A program made the translations under genes and the position numbers. The notes beneath the pieces were generated by a model. It was given only the letters and a program-made list of their open reading frames with translations, was not told the origin of the DNA and did not search any database. A DNA stretch of 64,000 nt from NCBI RefSeq assembly GCF_003583365.1, contig NZ_QXED01000001.1, positions 1,178,001 through 1,242,000 on the forward strand, given 5' to 3'. Shown here in pieces: positions 17,521 through 26,223 of the stretch (positions are counted from its first letter, which is position 1; each line of letters begins with the position of its first letter). The DNA is from Fibrisoma montanum. Its GTDB lineage: Bacteria; Bacteroidota; Bacteroidia; Cytophagales; Spirosomataceae.

Positions 17521-17885
17521 TCGACACTAGTGTATTTATAGAGCATATTCGTGCGAAAGACAAAGCCAGTACAAGCCTTACTTCAATAGCCTCTGTACAA
17601 GATAAATATGTGTCGTCGGCAACCATATACGAGTTGTACTGTGGCGCTACTTCAGCTGGAAAAGCGGCAGAGTTAGCTGTCCTGTTAAGTGATTTCGTTG
17701 AGTTATCATTTGACCGATTAGTAGCCATAAAGGCCGCGGAATTGTTCATTAATCTAAAGCGCCGGAACCAATTGGTTGGCCCGCTTGATATTCTGATTGC
17801 GGCCACGGCACTGGTTCATAATCTGCCCGTTAAGACGCTCAACATAAGTCACTTCGGACGGGTTGACGGGCTTATTATTTTATAA
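17514..17885 (+). CDS. PIN-domain ribonuclease toxin, VapC family
   Basis: This 123-residue PIN-domain protein is the likely endoribonuclease toxin paired with the preceding antitoxin. The first catalytic aspartate is in MVVDTSVFIEHI (residue 4), the conserved glutamate in YELYCG near 41, the third acidic residue in GPLDILIAATA near 92-94, and TLNISHF replaces the usual final T-x-N/D motif. Family members cleave tRNA, rRNA or mRNA; the target here is unknown. Codon use is visibly more AT-rich than in nadA and nadB (for example tct, tta, ata and att codons), suggesting acquisition. It ends three bases before the nadB start. Confidence 0.88.
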   Translation: MVVDTSVFIEHIRAKDKASTSLTSIASVQDKYVSSATIYELYCGATSAGKAAELAVLLSDFVELSFDRLVAIKAAELFINLKRRNQLVGPLDILIAATALVHNLPVKTLNISHFGRVDGLIIL

Positions 17886-17888
17886 AAT

Positions 17889-19475
17889 ATGCCCCACCAA
17901 TATGATTTCTTAGTCATCGGTTCCGGAATTGCCGGGCTGAGCTACGCCACCAAACTGGCCCTGCATTACGAACAGACGCAGACTCCCATCCGCATCGCCG
18001 TTATTACGAAGGTGCAGGCCGACGAGACCAATACCAAATACGCCCAGGGCGGTATCGCGGCCGTGTGGTCGGAAGAGGATTCCTTTGAGAAGCACATTGA
18101 AGATACAATGATTGCCGGGGACTACCTCAGCGACCGGCATATCGTTGAAACGGTGGTACGAGAAGCACCGGAACGAATCCGTGAACTGATCAGCTACGGC
18201 ACCCGATTTGACAAGGAACATAACGGCACCGACTATGATCTGGCCAAGGAAGGCGGCCACTCCGACTACCGGATTCTACATTTCAAGGACATTACCGGCG
18301 CGGAAATTGAGCGGGCCCTGCTGGAAAAAGCCCATTCGCTGTCGAGCATTGAAATTTTCACGCACTACTACGCCGTCGAACTGATTACCCGCCACCACCT
18401 TGGCGAAACGGTTCATCGCTACGATACCGACAATGTGTGCTTTGGTGCTTACGTGCTGAACACCCAGACCGGCCAGGTCGAGAAATTTCTGGCTAAAACC
18501 ACCTTGCTGGCTACCGGCGGAATTGGGAATGTGTATCAAAACACAACGAATCCCAGCATTGCGACCGGCGACGGTATTGCCATGGCCTACCGCGCCAAGG
18601 GCATCTGCAAGGACATGGAGTTTATCCAATTCCACCCCACGGCGCTATATGAGCCCGAAAAGAAACCAAATTTTCTGATTTCGGAGGCTGTACGAGGCTT
18701 TGGGGGAGTGTTGAAAAACATGAAGGGAGAAACCTTTATGGAGCATTATGACTCCCGGCTTTCGCTGGCTCCCCGCGACATTGTGGCCCGGGCCATTGAC
18801 TCCGAAATGAAAAAGACCGGCGATCCGCACGTCTATATTGATGTGACCCACGTCGACTACGAGCGGTTCGTCGAACACTTCCCCAACATCACGGCCTATT
18901 GCCGCGACAATTATGGGCTTGACCTGCGAAAGGATTACATTCCGGTTGTGCCGGCCCAGCATTACATGTGCGGGGGTATCCGGGTCAACGAGTGGGGGCA
19001 GACCAATATCAACTACCTCTACGCCGTCGGCGAATGCGCCTGCACCGGCCTGCACGGAGCCAACCGGCTGGCTTCCAACTCCCTGCTCGAAGCGGTTGTA
19101 TTTGGTCACCGGGCGTATCTGAAAACGCTCGAAGATTTCGATCAGGTTGTAGTGCCCACCGAGATTCCCGACTGGAACGATGCTGGTACATCACATCCCG
19201 AAGAACTCATTCTGGTAACAGAAATCCAACGCGAACTCGAAGCGATTATGTCCAACTACGTCGGTATCGTGCGCTCGAACCGGCGACTAAAGCGGGCAAT
19301 GGATCGGCTCGAACTGCTGTACCTGGAGCACGAAGAACTGTATCGGCAGTCGAAGGTATCGGTACGAATCTGTGAACTACGCAATATGATTGAGATCGCT
19401 TATCTGGTTATCAAAGCGGCCATGTCCCGGCGCGACAACCGGGGGCTGCATTTTAACCTGGATAACCTCAAATAA
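17889..19475 (+). CDS. nadB: L-aspartate oxidase
   Basis: NadB oxidises L-aspartate to iminoaspartate with FAD, the first step of de novo NAD synthesis, and passes it to NadA. The 528-residue protein has the N-terminal dinucleotide motif VIGSGIAGLSYA near residue 9, TKYAQGGIAAV near 48, the substrate-loop region HFKDITGAEIERALLE near 131 and the family signature HYMCGGIRVN near 357. It ends with the FAD-binding stretch YAVGECACTGLHGANRLASNSLLEA near 378. The C-terminal helical domain matches the succinate dehydrogenase flavoprotein superfamily. It is separated from nadA by the toxin-antitoxin pair, with three bases to the toxin stop. Confidence 0.96.
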   Translation: MPHQYDFLVIGSGIAGLSYATKLALHYEQTQTPIRIAVITKVQADETNTKYAQGGIAAVWSEEDSFEKHIEDTMIAGDYLSDRHIVETVVREAPERIRELISYGTRFDKEHNGTDYDLAKEGGHSDYRILHFKDITGAEIERALLEKAHSLSSIEIFTHYYAVELITRHHLGETVHRYDTDNVCFGAYVLNTQTGQVEKFLAKTTLLATGGIGNVYQNTTNPSIATGDGIAMAYRAKGICKDMEFIQFHPTALYEPEKKPNFLISEAVRGFGGVLKNMKGETFMEHYDSRLSLAPRDIVARAIDSEMKKTGDPHVYIDVTHVDYERFVEHFPNITAYCRDNYGLDLRKDYIPVVPAQHYMCGGIRVNEWGQTNINYLYAVGECACTGLHGANRLASNSLLEAVVFGHRAYLKTLEDFDQVVVPTEIPDWNDAGTSHPEELILVTEIQRELEAIMSNYVGIVRSNRRLKRAMDRLELLYLEHEELYRQSKVSVRICELRNMIEIAYLVIKAAMSRRDNRGLHFNLDNLK

Positions 19476-19484
19476 CTTATCCGG

Positions 19485-20168
19485 CTACTTCACCCGTTCG
19501 AGCAACTCGTCGCGGTAGCTTCCGCTGAGCGGCACCTGCACTTTACCAATGGTTAGCTGGTGCCGCTCAATTTTTTCAATCCGGTTCAGCGCAACGATAT
19601 ACGACTTATGAATCCGCATGAATTCATCGGCGGGCAGCATCTCCACTGCTTCGCCGATGGTCATCCGTGTCAGGGTTTTCTTACCGATCTCCTGAAACGT
19701 CAGGTAGTTTCCTTCTGACTCCACGAAGAGCAACTCATCCAGATTGATACGTACCCAGTCGTAGCCATCTTTAACAAATACGTAGGGCGACTTCTTATCG
19801 GATCCGGCCAGTCGCTCAAAGGCCTTGTTAGCCGCCTGCAGGAAGCGCCCGAATGCAATTGGTTTGAGCAGATAATCCAGCGCACTTAATTCAAAGCCCT
19901 GCAAAGCATATTCCGGATAGGCCGTTGTGAAGATCACCAGCGATTTATTTCCCACTACCTGCGCAAAATCCAGCCCGGTCAGATCAGGCATGTTAATGTC
20001 GAGGAAGATCAAATCAACCGGCTCAGTCCTCAAAAAAGCCAGTGCTTCAATGGCGTTGACAAACGTGCGACGAAGGTCCAAAAACGGCACTTTACCGGCG
20101 TGCGCACTAATTACATCGAGCGCAATCGGCTCGTCGTCAATGGCGATGCAACGGAGGGTGGTGGGCAT
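19485..20168 (-). CDS. LytTR-family response regulator
   Basis: This 227-residue two-component regulator has a receiver domain with the acidic pair in IAIDDEP (11-12), the phospho-acceptor aspartate 57 in LIFLDINMP and lysine 102 in DYLLKPI. A C-terminal LytTR DNA-binding domain (about 125-225) contains YVFVKDGYDWVRINLDELLFVESEGNYLTF and FMRIHKSYIVALNRI. LytTR proteins bind paired imperfect direct repeats upstream of target genes. It is the last gene of a minus-strand set with the LytS-like kinase, whose stop lies 79 bases upstream. It converges with nadB, leaving nine bases. Confidence 0.94.
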   Translation of the reverse strand: MPTTLRCIAIDDEPIALDVISAHAGKVPFLDLRRTFVNAIEALAFLRTEPVDLIFLDINMPDLTGLDFAQVVGNKSLVIFTTAYPEYALQGFELSALDYLLKPIAFGRFLQAANKAFERLAGSDKKSPYVFVKDGYDWVRINLDELLFVESEGNYLTFQEIGKKTLTRMTIGEAVEMLPADEFMRIHKSYIVALNRIEKIERHQLTIGKVQVPLSGSYRDELLERVK

Positions 20169-20247
20169 ACGATTTCAGGGCAGTTACGTTCAAAAGCAAT
20201 AAGGCGGTACGTGTCAGCGCTGACTAGTTCTGCATAAATCATCGGAG

Positions 20248-21447
20248 CTACAACCTGATCGTTAATGAGACCCTGAATACGTCACCGTCCTCGCCAGCGA
20301 CCAGCAGATGCCGATCAGGATAAGCCAGTTCAAGCCGCTTGCGAACATTGGCCAGGCCCAGTCCAGTCCCCTTCTCCAGATCGGTCCGGGGCAGAATACT
20401 GTTTTCGGTCAGCAGATAAAGCGTACCATCCTGCACCCGTAACTGAATCCGCACAAAACAGGGGTTTTGAATACTAATACCGTATTTAAAGGCATTCTCG
20501 ATCAATGGATTCAGCAGCAGAGGTACGATCTGGGCCGGTTTCTCATCCCAGTCCATGTCGACCTCAATCCGGATATGCGCCTTATCAGGAATTCGAATGC
20601 GCTGCAGTTCTACGTAATCATCAATAAACCGAAGCTCCCGCTGAATTGTGGTCGTCTGCAACCTGGACTCTTCCATTACGTAGCGCACAATACCCGAGAG
20701 CTGCTGAATACTTTCGGCCGTACGCGGGCTTTGCTCCATGAGGGCTGTGCCGTAGATGTTGTTCAGCGAATTGAACAGGAAATGTGGATTAACCTGCGCC
20801 TTCAGCGCATCGAGTTCAGCCTGCGCTTTTTGCTGGATAAGCGCAAGCTGAACTTTATGCCCTTTACGATAATCCGTAATGAAGCCATATACCACCATAT
20901 AGATCAGTATAATCAGGGCCATAGTTGAGGAAACCTCCCGGTGGTAGTCGCTCACTTTGATTGTCCCATTGGTCGCCTGGTGCATCCGATACGTATTGCC
21001 GTCAAACCCAAACGCGTCAGTAAACAGTTTGGACATGCCTATGTACAGGATGAAAAGCCAGATAACGTACAGGACGATGTAGGCAATCTGGTTGCTTTTA
21101 AAAACCCGCTTATGAAAGATGACGTAATACAAATGCGCAACGCCAGTCAATACGCCAACAATGATTGCGGCAACCAGCACCACCCCGACGTAAATGCTTA
21201 AGGGCAAACCAGTGGTCTTCTGCGGTATCCCCCGGCCATCGGCATAGCCGTCGTTGAAGCCTTTCTCAATCGCACTGAAATCAGTAAACCAACCCAACAG
21301 AGCTGCACTTCCGGCGATAGCGGCCCACAAGGCAACACGCTGCCACAACGGTGAAATTGTCAGCCTGGGCAACAGTCGTCTTGCCGGTTGTGGTCTGGTG
21401 CCGGTCACTGCCGTATCCTTTTTCAAAGTGCTGTCTAGAACCACCAT
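20248..21447 (-). CDS. LytS-like sensor histidine kinase
   Basis: This 399-residue membrane kinase has four to five hydrophobic segments between residues about 37 and 192. The last helix leads into a short coiled coil (LALIQQKAQAELDALKAQ). The His_kinase domain has phospho-acceptor histidine 222 in VNPHFLFNSLNNI. The HATPase motifs LLLNPLIENAFKYGI and GTGLGLANVRKRL follow. A loop near 140-170 may be the sensing part. Its start codon overlaps the stop of the CPBP-like gene by one base, indicating translational coupling and probably physical association. The cognate regulator gene is 79 bases downstream. The stimulus is unknown. Confidence 0.93.
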   Translation of the reverse strand: MVVLDSTLKKDTAVTGTRPQPARRLLPRLTISPLWQRVALWAAIAGSAALLGWFTDFSAIEKGFNDGYADGRGIPQKTTGLPLSIYVGVVLVAAIIVGVLTGVAHLYYVIFHKRVFKSNQIAYIVLYVIWLFILYIGMSKLFTDAFGFDGNTYRMHQATNGTIKVSDYHREVSSTMALIILIYMVVYGFITDYRKGHKVQLALIQQKAQAELDALKAQVNPHFLFNSLNNIYGTALMEQSPRTAESIQQLSGIVRYVMEESRLQTTTIQRELRFIDDYVELQRIRIPDKAHIRIEVDMDWDEKPAQIVPLLLNPLIENAFKYGISIQNPCFVRIQLRVQDGTLYLLTENSILPRTDLEKGTGLGLANVRKRLELAYPDRHLLVAGEDGDVFRVSLTIRL

Positions 21448-22199
21448 TAAAAATACAGGAATCGTATAAGTTCAAAACCCATTGGCAGGCTCATCATCAG
21501 GATGTGAGCACGTACGGCGGCCCAGAACCCGTATTTTATTCGAATATACCCTAAGTACGTTCCCAACAATATACCAGGCGCCAGCAGGACTATTAACCCA
21601 AAGCCCTTTGTTGTTGTCAACGACAAAATTCCGTCGGCCCAGAATAAGGCATAAGCTACGACAAGTGCGTAGAATATACCCCGGAAATTAACGCGCCAAA
21701 ATAACTCAACCTGCGCAAATATTCTCGGCCGCTTCAGAAATTGCCTGACAACATGGGCCAGGCCAACCCAGAGCAGAAAAAGCCACAGGCCGGTATAAAC
21801 ATGCGCTATGGCTTTGATGTCGTTGTAGTAGTTACCCAGGAGCAGAAGCAGCAGAAAAGCCACCAGATTAGCCAGTCGACCGGGGGTAATCTTCAGCACC
21901 GACCGAAAGATCGTTTCCGACACCAGTGGAACCAATACACATACCGTAATGACTATGGCCAACGGATTCGAATGCGATCGGGTTAAAAGCCACCCCACCT
22001 GCTGGCCAGTCAGGTAGCTAACCAGCTGTAACAGAACGATCGTAAGCGCCGTAATGCTTAGAAACAGCGGAAGCTCAGACCGGAGCAAGCCGGCAGGCTC
22101 CTGTTTACGTTGGCTCAGCGTTCCATCCTGTGGCCAAATGTATGCCGGTTGCCAGACAAATTTTCGGAAGTCGGCTGTATGAAGTGAGATCGGTTTCAT
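21447..22199 (-). CDS. CPBP-like multi-pass membrane protein with degenerate protease motif
   Basis: This 250-residue protein starts at ATG 22199 (MKPISLHTADFRKF); the frame continues to a TTG at 22250 without family support. It has about eight membrane segments. The stretch VPLVSETIFRSVL near residue 107 resembles the first CPBP (Abi/CAAX-like) motif EExxxR, but the first glutamate is serine. A later histidine occurs in the C-terminal RAHILMM. With one key residue missing it may be catalytically dead, or a separate family altogether. It is sandwiched between a lipoprotein gene (57 bases upstream) and the LytS-like kinase, with which it overlaps by one base. That context suggests a role in sensing. 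Confidence 0.55.
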   Translation of the reverse strand: MKPISLHTADFRKFVWQPAYIWPQDGTLSQRKQEPAGLLRSELPLFLSITALTIVLLQLVSYLTGQQVGWLLTRSHSNPLAIVITVCVLVPLVSETIFRSVLKITPGRLANLVAFLLLLLLGNYYNDIKAIAHVYTGLWLFLLWVGLAHVVRQFLKRPRIFAQVELFWRVNFRGIFYALVVAYALFWADGILSLTTTKGFGLIVLLAPGILLGTYLGYIRIKYGFWAAVRAHILMMSLPMGFELIRFLYF

Positions 22200-22256
22200 G
22201 GGTACGTAGTCAGTTTGGGAATTGGTTTTTGAAAACGCTGACAGATACAATCCTTG

Positions 22257-22541
22257 TCAAAAAGCCGTTACATCCGCAGGCCGCGACAGCACATCCGGCG
22301 CTGCGCCATCAGTTGCAGCGGGCTGGTGTTTCCCCCTGGCAGGGTTTTCACTGGTGGGCCTGACCGGCTGATCAGTAGTGGGCTCAAAACCATCGATGGT
22401 GCGGGTCGGCTCAACCAACGTATCAGAACGAACCGACGTGTCTGTCAGCACAGCTTTGGCAGGCTTGATGTCGTTGCCGGTACAGGCGGTAAAGACTAGA
22501 GCAGTCAGAAAAAAAGCAGCAATGCGGTTGATAGCTTTCAT
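22257..22541 (-). CDS. Small lipoprotein, first gene of the LytS/LytR locus
   Basis: This 94-residue predicted lipoprotein has signal MKAINRIAAFFLTALVFTAC with the lipidated cysteine at 20. The mature 75 residues are Pro/Thr/Ser-rich and probably disordered (TRTIDGFEPTTDQPVRPTSE). No domain is recognisable. It lies 57 bases upstream of the CPBP-like gene on the same strand, so it probably heads the operon lipoprotein, CPBP-like protein, kinase, regulator. It could be a stimulus-presenting or accessory lipoprotein, but this is only an inference from position. Confidence 0.7.
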   Translation of the reverse strand: MKAINRIAAFFLTALVFTACTGNDIKPAKAVLTDTSVRSDTLVEPTRTIDGFEPTTDQPVRPTSENPARGKHQPAATDGAAPDVLSRPADVTAF

Positions 22542-22714
22542 GGCGATGTATGTTGTTGGTTACTGTTCAGCAGCGGATCTGCGTGATGAACGATTCAAAA
22601 CAAACACCTCGCCGACTAGCTTTAAAATTGATGGGACGAAGTGACCAGTATCTGGGATCAAACGCCGGAAGTTTGTGATTTTTCGGGATTCGATCAGAGG
22701 AAAGCTTTGCCTTT

Positions 22715-22736
22715 AAAAAAGCCTTGTCCAAGGCTG
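22715..22736 (-). terminator. Terminator-like hairpin with no obvious gene upstream
   Basis: On the minus strand AGCCTTG-GA-CAAGGCT is followed by TTTTT. The only annotated gene further upstream is acpP on the opposite strand. It may end a small RNA starting between about 22740 and 22930, or act as an attenuator in the leader of the lipoprotein operon. Confidence 0.45.
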
Positions 22737-22930
22737 ACTTCTGCGTTAAACGCATCACGGTTGACACAGCAGCCCACGCAGCTCGTTTAGCGGATCAGGC
22801 CACGTTGCAGCCAGCAGCAATTCTGCCAACTTAAATGAACAAGCCTTCAAACCACTTATAAAAAACTGATTATCTGTAAGTTATTTACAAAAAACGCAAT
22901 AAAAGTAACGAAAGTGCTCTCAAAAAATTG

Positions 22931-22962
22931 TTTGACAATGCAATGGGAAATCCGTTTCTTTG
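22931..22962 (+). promoter_or_regulatory. Probable promoter of acpP-fabF-rnc
   Basis: TTTG at 22931-22934 is followed after 20 bases by TTTCTTTG at 22955-22962, one base from the TAnnTTTG consensus. The acpP start codon follows 31 bases later. Confidence 0.55.
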
Positions 22963-22993
22963 CGCAGTTTTTTAACTACAAAGGGCTACTAAA

Positions 22994-23233
22994 ATGTCAG
23001 AAATTGCACAAAAGGTCAAAAACATCATTGTTGAGAAACTGGGTGTAGAAGAGTCAGAGGTTACTCCGGAGGCCAGCTTCACGAACGACCTGGGCGCCGA
23101 CTCACTAGACACCGTTGAACTCATCATGGAGTTTGAAAAAGAGTTTAACATTTCTATTCCGGACGATCAGGCCGAAAACATTGGTACGGTAGGTCAGGCA
23201 ATTACCTATCTGGAAGAAAACGCCGGCAAATAA
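22994..23233 (+). CDS. acpP: Acyl carrier protein
   Basis: Acyl carrier protein holds growing fatty-acid chains on a 4'-phosphopantetheine arm in the cytoplasm. The 79-residue acidic protein carries the modification site serine 37 in [16 protein letters not shown], the most conserved motif of the family, and ends in the usual helix 4 ([14 protein letters not shown]). It heads the acpP-fabF-rnc cluster, an order widespread in bacteria. A likely strong promoter lies directly upstream. Confidence 0.98.
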   Translation: MSEIAQKVKNIIVEKLGVEESEVTPEASFTNDLGADSLDTVELIMEFEKEFNISIPDDQAENIGTVGQAITYLEENAGK

Positions 23234-23290
23234 CAGCAACGCCTTAGCGTTTACCGCTTCCCTTCTTTTATTACCCCGCAGTTCATCTGT

Positions 23291-24544
23291 ATGACATTCA
23301 AACGAGTAGTAGTGACAGGCCTCGGTGCCCTGACACCGATCGGTAATAACGTATCTACCTATTGGACCAACTTAGCCGCCGGTGTGAGTGGTGCCGGTCC
23401 TATCACGAAGTTCGATGCCTCAAAATTCCGTACACAGTTTGCCTGTGAGGTTAAGGGCTTGGATGTCAATGAATTCATTCCCCGTCAGGAAGCCCGCAAG
23501 ATGGACCCCTTCGCGCAGTACGCCGTTGTCGTAGCCGACGAAGCCATCAAAGATTCCGGGTTGAACCTCGAATCAATCGACCTGGACCGGGCCGGAGTCA
23601 TCTGGGGGTCAGGTATCGGGGGTCTCAAAACATTTGAAGACGAGGTTAAAAATTACGCCCGTGGCGATGGTACCCCCCGCATCAATCCATTCTTTATTCC
23701 GAAGATGATTGCTGACAGCGCATCGGGAATACTCTCGATTCGCTATGGTTTCCGAGGGGTCAACTACGTGACGGTATCCGCCTGCGCGTCGGCAACCAAC
23801 GCAATGGTCGATGCGTTTAACTACATCCGTCTTGGTCGCCTGAAACTCGCTATTACGGGCGGGTCGGAAGCCGCCGTAACAGAAGCTGGTATTGGCGGCT
23901 TTAACGCCCTCCGGGCGCTTTCTGAACGGAACGACTCGCCCGAAACAGCCTCCCGTCCATTTGACAAGGACCGCGATGGCTTTGTGCTTGGCGAAGGAGC
24001 CGGCGCTATTATTCTTGAAGAATACGAGCATGCCAAAGCCCGTGGTGCTAAAATTTACGCCGAACTCATTGGTGGCGGCATGTCGTCCGATGCTTACCAC
24101 ATCACAGCCCCTCATCCGGAGGGAGCCGGTGCTATCAGCGTAATGAAAGATGCGCTGGATGATGCTGGAATCTCCCCTGAATCGGTAGACTACATCAATG
24201 TACACGGAACTTCGACCCCGCTGGGTGATGTTAGTGAAGCGATGGCCATTGAGAAGGTTTTCGGCGACCATGCTTACAAGTTGAACATCAGCTCAACTAA
24301 ATCGATGACTGGTCACTTGCTGGGTGCTGCGGGGGCCGTTGAGGCCATTGCCTGCCTCATGGCGATGCAGCACGATACTGTTCCGCCGACAATTAATCAT
24401 TTTACGGACGACGAGGAATTTAATCCGCAATTAAATTTTACCTTTAATACGGCTCAGCAACGACCGGTCAATGTGGCTTTAAGCAACACGTTCGGTTTTG
24501 GTGGGCACAATGTTTCGGTAATATTCAGGAAACTGGACGCATAA
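23291..24544 (+). CDS. fabF: Beta-ketoacyl-ACP synthase II
   Basis: FabF condenses malonyl-ACP with acyl-ACP in type II fatty-acid elongation. The 417-residue thiolase-fold enzyme has catalytic cysteine 165 (VSACASATNAM), histidine 305 (VHGTSTPLGD) and histidine 342 (SMTGHLLGAAGAVE), the Cys-His-His triad of the family. It ends with the typical NTFGFGGHNVSVIFR. It lies 57 bases after acpP, whose product is its substrate carrier, and 3 bases before rnc, so the three genes form one operon. Confidence 0.97.
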   Translation: MTFKRVVVTGLGALTPIGNNVSTYWTNLAAGVSGAGPITKFDASKFRTQFACEVKGLDVNEFIPRQEARKMDPFAQYAVVVADEAIKDSGLNLESIDLDRAGVIWGSGIGGLKTFEDEVKNYARGDGTPRINPFFIPKMIADSASGILSIRYGFRGVNYVTVSACASATNAMVDAFNYIRLGRLKLAITGGSEAAVTEAGIGGFNALRALSERNDSPETASRPFDKDRDGFVLGEGAGAIILEEYEHAKARGAKIYAELIGGGMSSDAYHITAPHPEGAGAISVMKDALDDAGISPESVDYINVHGTSTPLGDVSEAMAIEKVFGDHAYKLNISSTKSMTGHLLGAAGAVEAIACLMAMQHDTVPPTINHFTDDEEFNPQLNFTFNTAQQRPVNVALSNTFGFGGHNVSVIFRKLDA

Positions 24545-24547
24545 GTC

Positions 24548-25312
24548 GTGCAACTCGCTTTGCCTCGCAATGTATTAAGTCCTATTTTGAGTTTGTTCCG
24601 CCCCGGCGACGCCGATCCGCGGAAGAATCTCAGGCGTTCTATTGGCCATATAATTGGAGCTCGCCCATTGAACGTAGGCTTGTATCAGTTAGCCCTTCGC
24701 CATACGTCTGCATCTAAAGCAACAGCCATTGAAGGGTTTCGTGAATCGAACGAACGGCTGGAGTATTTAGGTGATGCAGTGCTGGGGATGGTGATTGCCG
24801 AGTACCTTTTCAAGCGATATCCTTACAAAGACGAAGGCTTCCTGACCGAAATCCGCTCCCGGATTGTCAACCGCGAAACGCTGAACGGCATTTCACGCAA
24901 AATTGGTCTTGACCGGCTCATTGAGTTCGACGGTAGCCGGACCCGTAGTCTGCCAGCCCGTACGTCTATGTACGGCGATGCTCTGGAAGCATTGGTAGGC
25001 GCCGTTTATCTGGACAAAGGGTTTCCGTTTACCCGGCGTTTTATTTTAAAGAAGCTTCTCTCCCATTACGATATTGATCTGGTAGTCCAGAACAATGCAA
25101 ACTTCAAAAGCCGGCTCATCGAATGGGCTCAGCGGGAGGGCAAGGAGATTCGGTTCGAAATCATTTCCGAAAAAGGGAATAGCCATTATCGCGAATTCAT
25201 TGCGCAGGTGATTGTCAATGAAGAGCCCTTCGCGACCGGCAGCGGCTACAGTAAAAAGAAAGCCGAGCAATCGGCGGCCGAAAAAGCCCTTGAGCTACTG
25301 CAGTCCACCTAA
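24548..25312 (+). CDS. rnc: Ribonuclease III
   Basis: RNase III cleaves double-stranded RNA during rRNA processing and antisense regulation. The 254-residue protein starts at GTG 24548, three bases after the fabF stop; no ATG lies in a better position. The catalytic signature NERLEYLGDAVLG spans residues 68-80, with a second acidic cluster in YGDALEALVGAVYLDKG near 138-154. A C-terminal dsRNA-binding domain (about 180-252) includes NFKSRLIEWAQREGKE and GYSKKKAEQSAAEKAL. The N-terminal 25-35 residues are longer than in E. coli RNase III, a normal feature of Bacteroidota members. Confidence 0.95.
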   Translation: MQLALPRNVLSPILSLFRPGDADPRKNLRRSIGHIIGARPLNVGLYQLALRHTSASKATAIEGFRESNERLEYLGDAVLGMVIAEYLFKRYPYKDEGFLTEIRSRIVNRETLNGISRKIGLDRLIEFDGSRTRSLPARTSMYGDALEALVGAVYLDKGFPFTRRFILKKLLSHYDIDLVVQNNANFKSRLIEWAQREGKEIRFEIISEKGNSHYREFIAQVIVNEEPFATGSGYSKKKAEQSAAEKALELLQST

Positions 25313-25572
25313 TTTTCTCCTACTACTTTTATAGACTTTTTCTTTACCATACCCAAACAATTGTAGGGCTTACTTTCTTGTATTAATACGTAGCTGGCTA
25401 GTACGTTAATGCCTTTTCTACTGTTTAGGTAGGCCAATTTGTCAGCTGCAACGCCTTTTTAGACGTAATTTACTGACAAATTGTTCACAAAACCGGTCAT
25501 TAACTCTATGGTACAAGGTTTGTACTAGACAGATAGCACTCAGATACTAGTAATCTTAAACCAAAAACGAGT

Positions 25573-26019
25573 ATGAATTCGTTAATGCGTTCGAACAACA
25601 GTTTTCCATCTTTGATCGAGAATTTTTTTGGTCGTGACATGAACGACTTCTTTGGTGCTGGCATGCCTTCTATGAACAGCGTACCAGCTGTTAACGTAGT
25701 TGAGCACAATGACGGATTTCGCATTGAGGTGGCTGCTCCGGGTCTAAAGAAAGAAGACTTCAAGCTTCACTTAAACCACAACAACCTGACGATCTCGTCC
25801 TATCAGGAAACTCAGAAAGAAGACAAGGGGAACGAAAACGAAAAATATACGCGTCGGGAATTCAGCTATTCCTCTTTTCAGCGTACATTCATGTTACCCA
25901 ATTCAGTGGATGCCGACTCGATTCAGGCAACTTATACAGATGGCGTGTTGAAGATTGAAATACCTAAGCGGGAAGAAGCCAAAGTAAAACCGCCCCGTCA
26001 GATTGAGATTGGCGGTTAA
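25573..26019 (+). CDS. Small heat-shock protein, Hsp20 family
   Basis: This is a 148-residue ATP-independent chaperone that holds unfolding proteins. The alpha-crystallin domain runs from about 44 to 145, from VNVVEHNDGFRIEVAAPGLKKEDFKLHL to YTDGVLKIEIPKREE. The N-terminus (SFPSLIENFFGRDMNDFFG) is the phenylalanine-rich arm typical of the family. The C-terminal I-x-I motif occurs as IEI near the end. It is monocistronic, with a 260-base region upstream that presumably carries its promoter, and it ends at a strong terminator. No CIRCE-type repeat was seen. Confidence 0.95.
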   Translation: MNSLMRSNNSFPSLIENFFGRDMNDFFGAGMPSMNSVPAVNVVEHNDGFRIEVAAPGLKKEDFKLHLNHNNLTISSYQETQKEDKGNENEKYTRREFSYSSFQRTFMLPNSVDADSIQATYTDGVLKIEIPKREEAKVKPPRQIEIGG

Positions 26020-26045
26020 CCCCTTTGCAATGTGACTAAAAGTGG

Positions 26046-26074
26046 CCCGCGGGACCATTTCCCGCGGGTTTTTT
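26046..26074 (+). terminator. Intrinsic terminator after hsp20
   Basis: CCCGCGGGA pairs with TCCCGCGGG around a 5-base loop and is followed by six T. It lies 26 bases past the hsp20 stop. Confidence 0.95.
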
Positions 26075-26223
26075 ACTTTTTTTGCAAGACTTAACAAAGC
26101 CCTGTTAAAATTTGTTAAGCACCATACAATACCGAATTTTTCAGCAGTGTCTTTCCGTTATATTAGTGAACACAATTTACCCGTCTAACACACAAGACAG
26201 CAATCAGATTATCCCATTTGAAC

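Larger units (their letters stand above)
22542..22993. other. Divergent intergenic region between the lipoprotein gene and acpP
   Basis: These 452 bases hold the acpP promoter at the right end. A minus-strand hairpin with T-run at 22715-22736 is listed separately. A 66-codon minus-strand frame at 22567-22767 starts with GTG and has no family resemblance; I do not call it. The long stretch upstream of the lipoprotein gene could be a transcribed leader. Confidence 0.5.

Noticed and set aside
22567-22767. A 66-codon minus-strand frame upstream of the small lipoprotein gene
   Set aside because: It starts at GTG, contains the terminator-like hairpin, and shows no family resemblance or signal peptide.
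25313-25572. The gap upstream of hsp20, inspected for a heat-shock operator or riboswitch
   Set aside because: No CIRCE-like repeat or structured element could be supported. TTTG occurs near 25520, but without a convincing -7 box.
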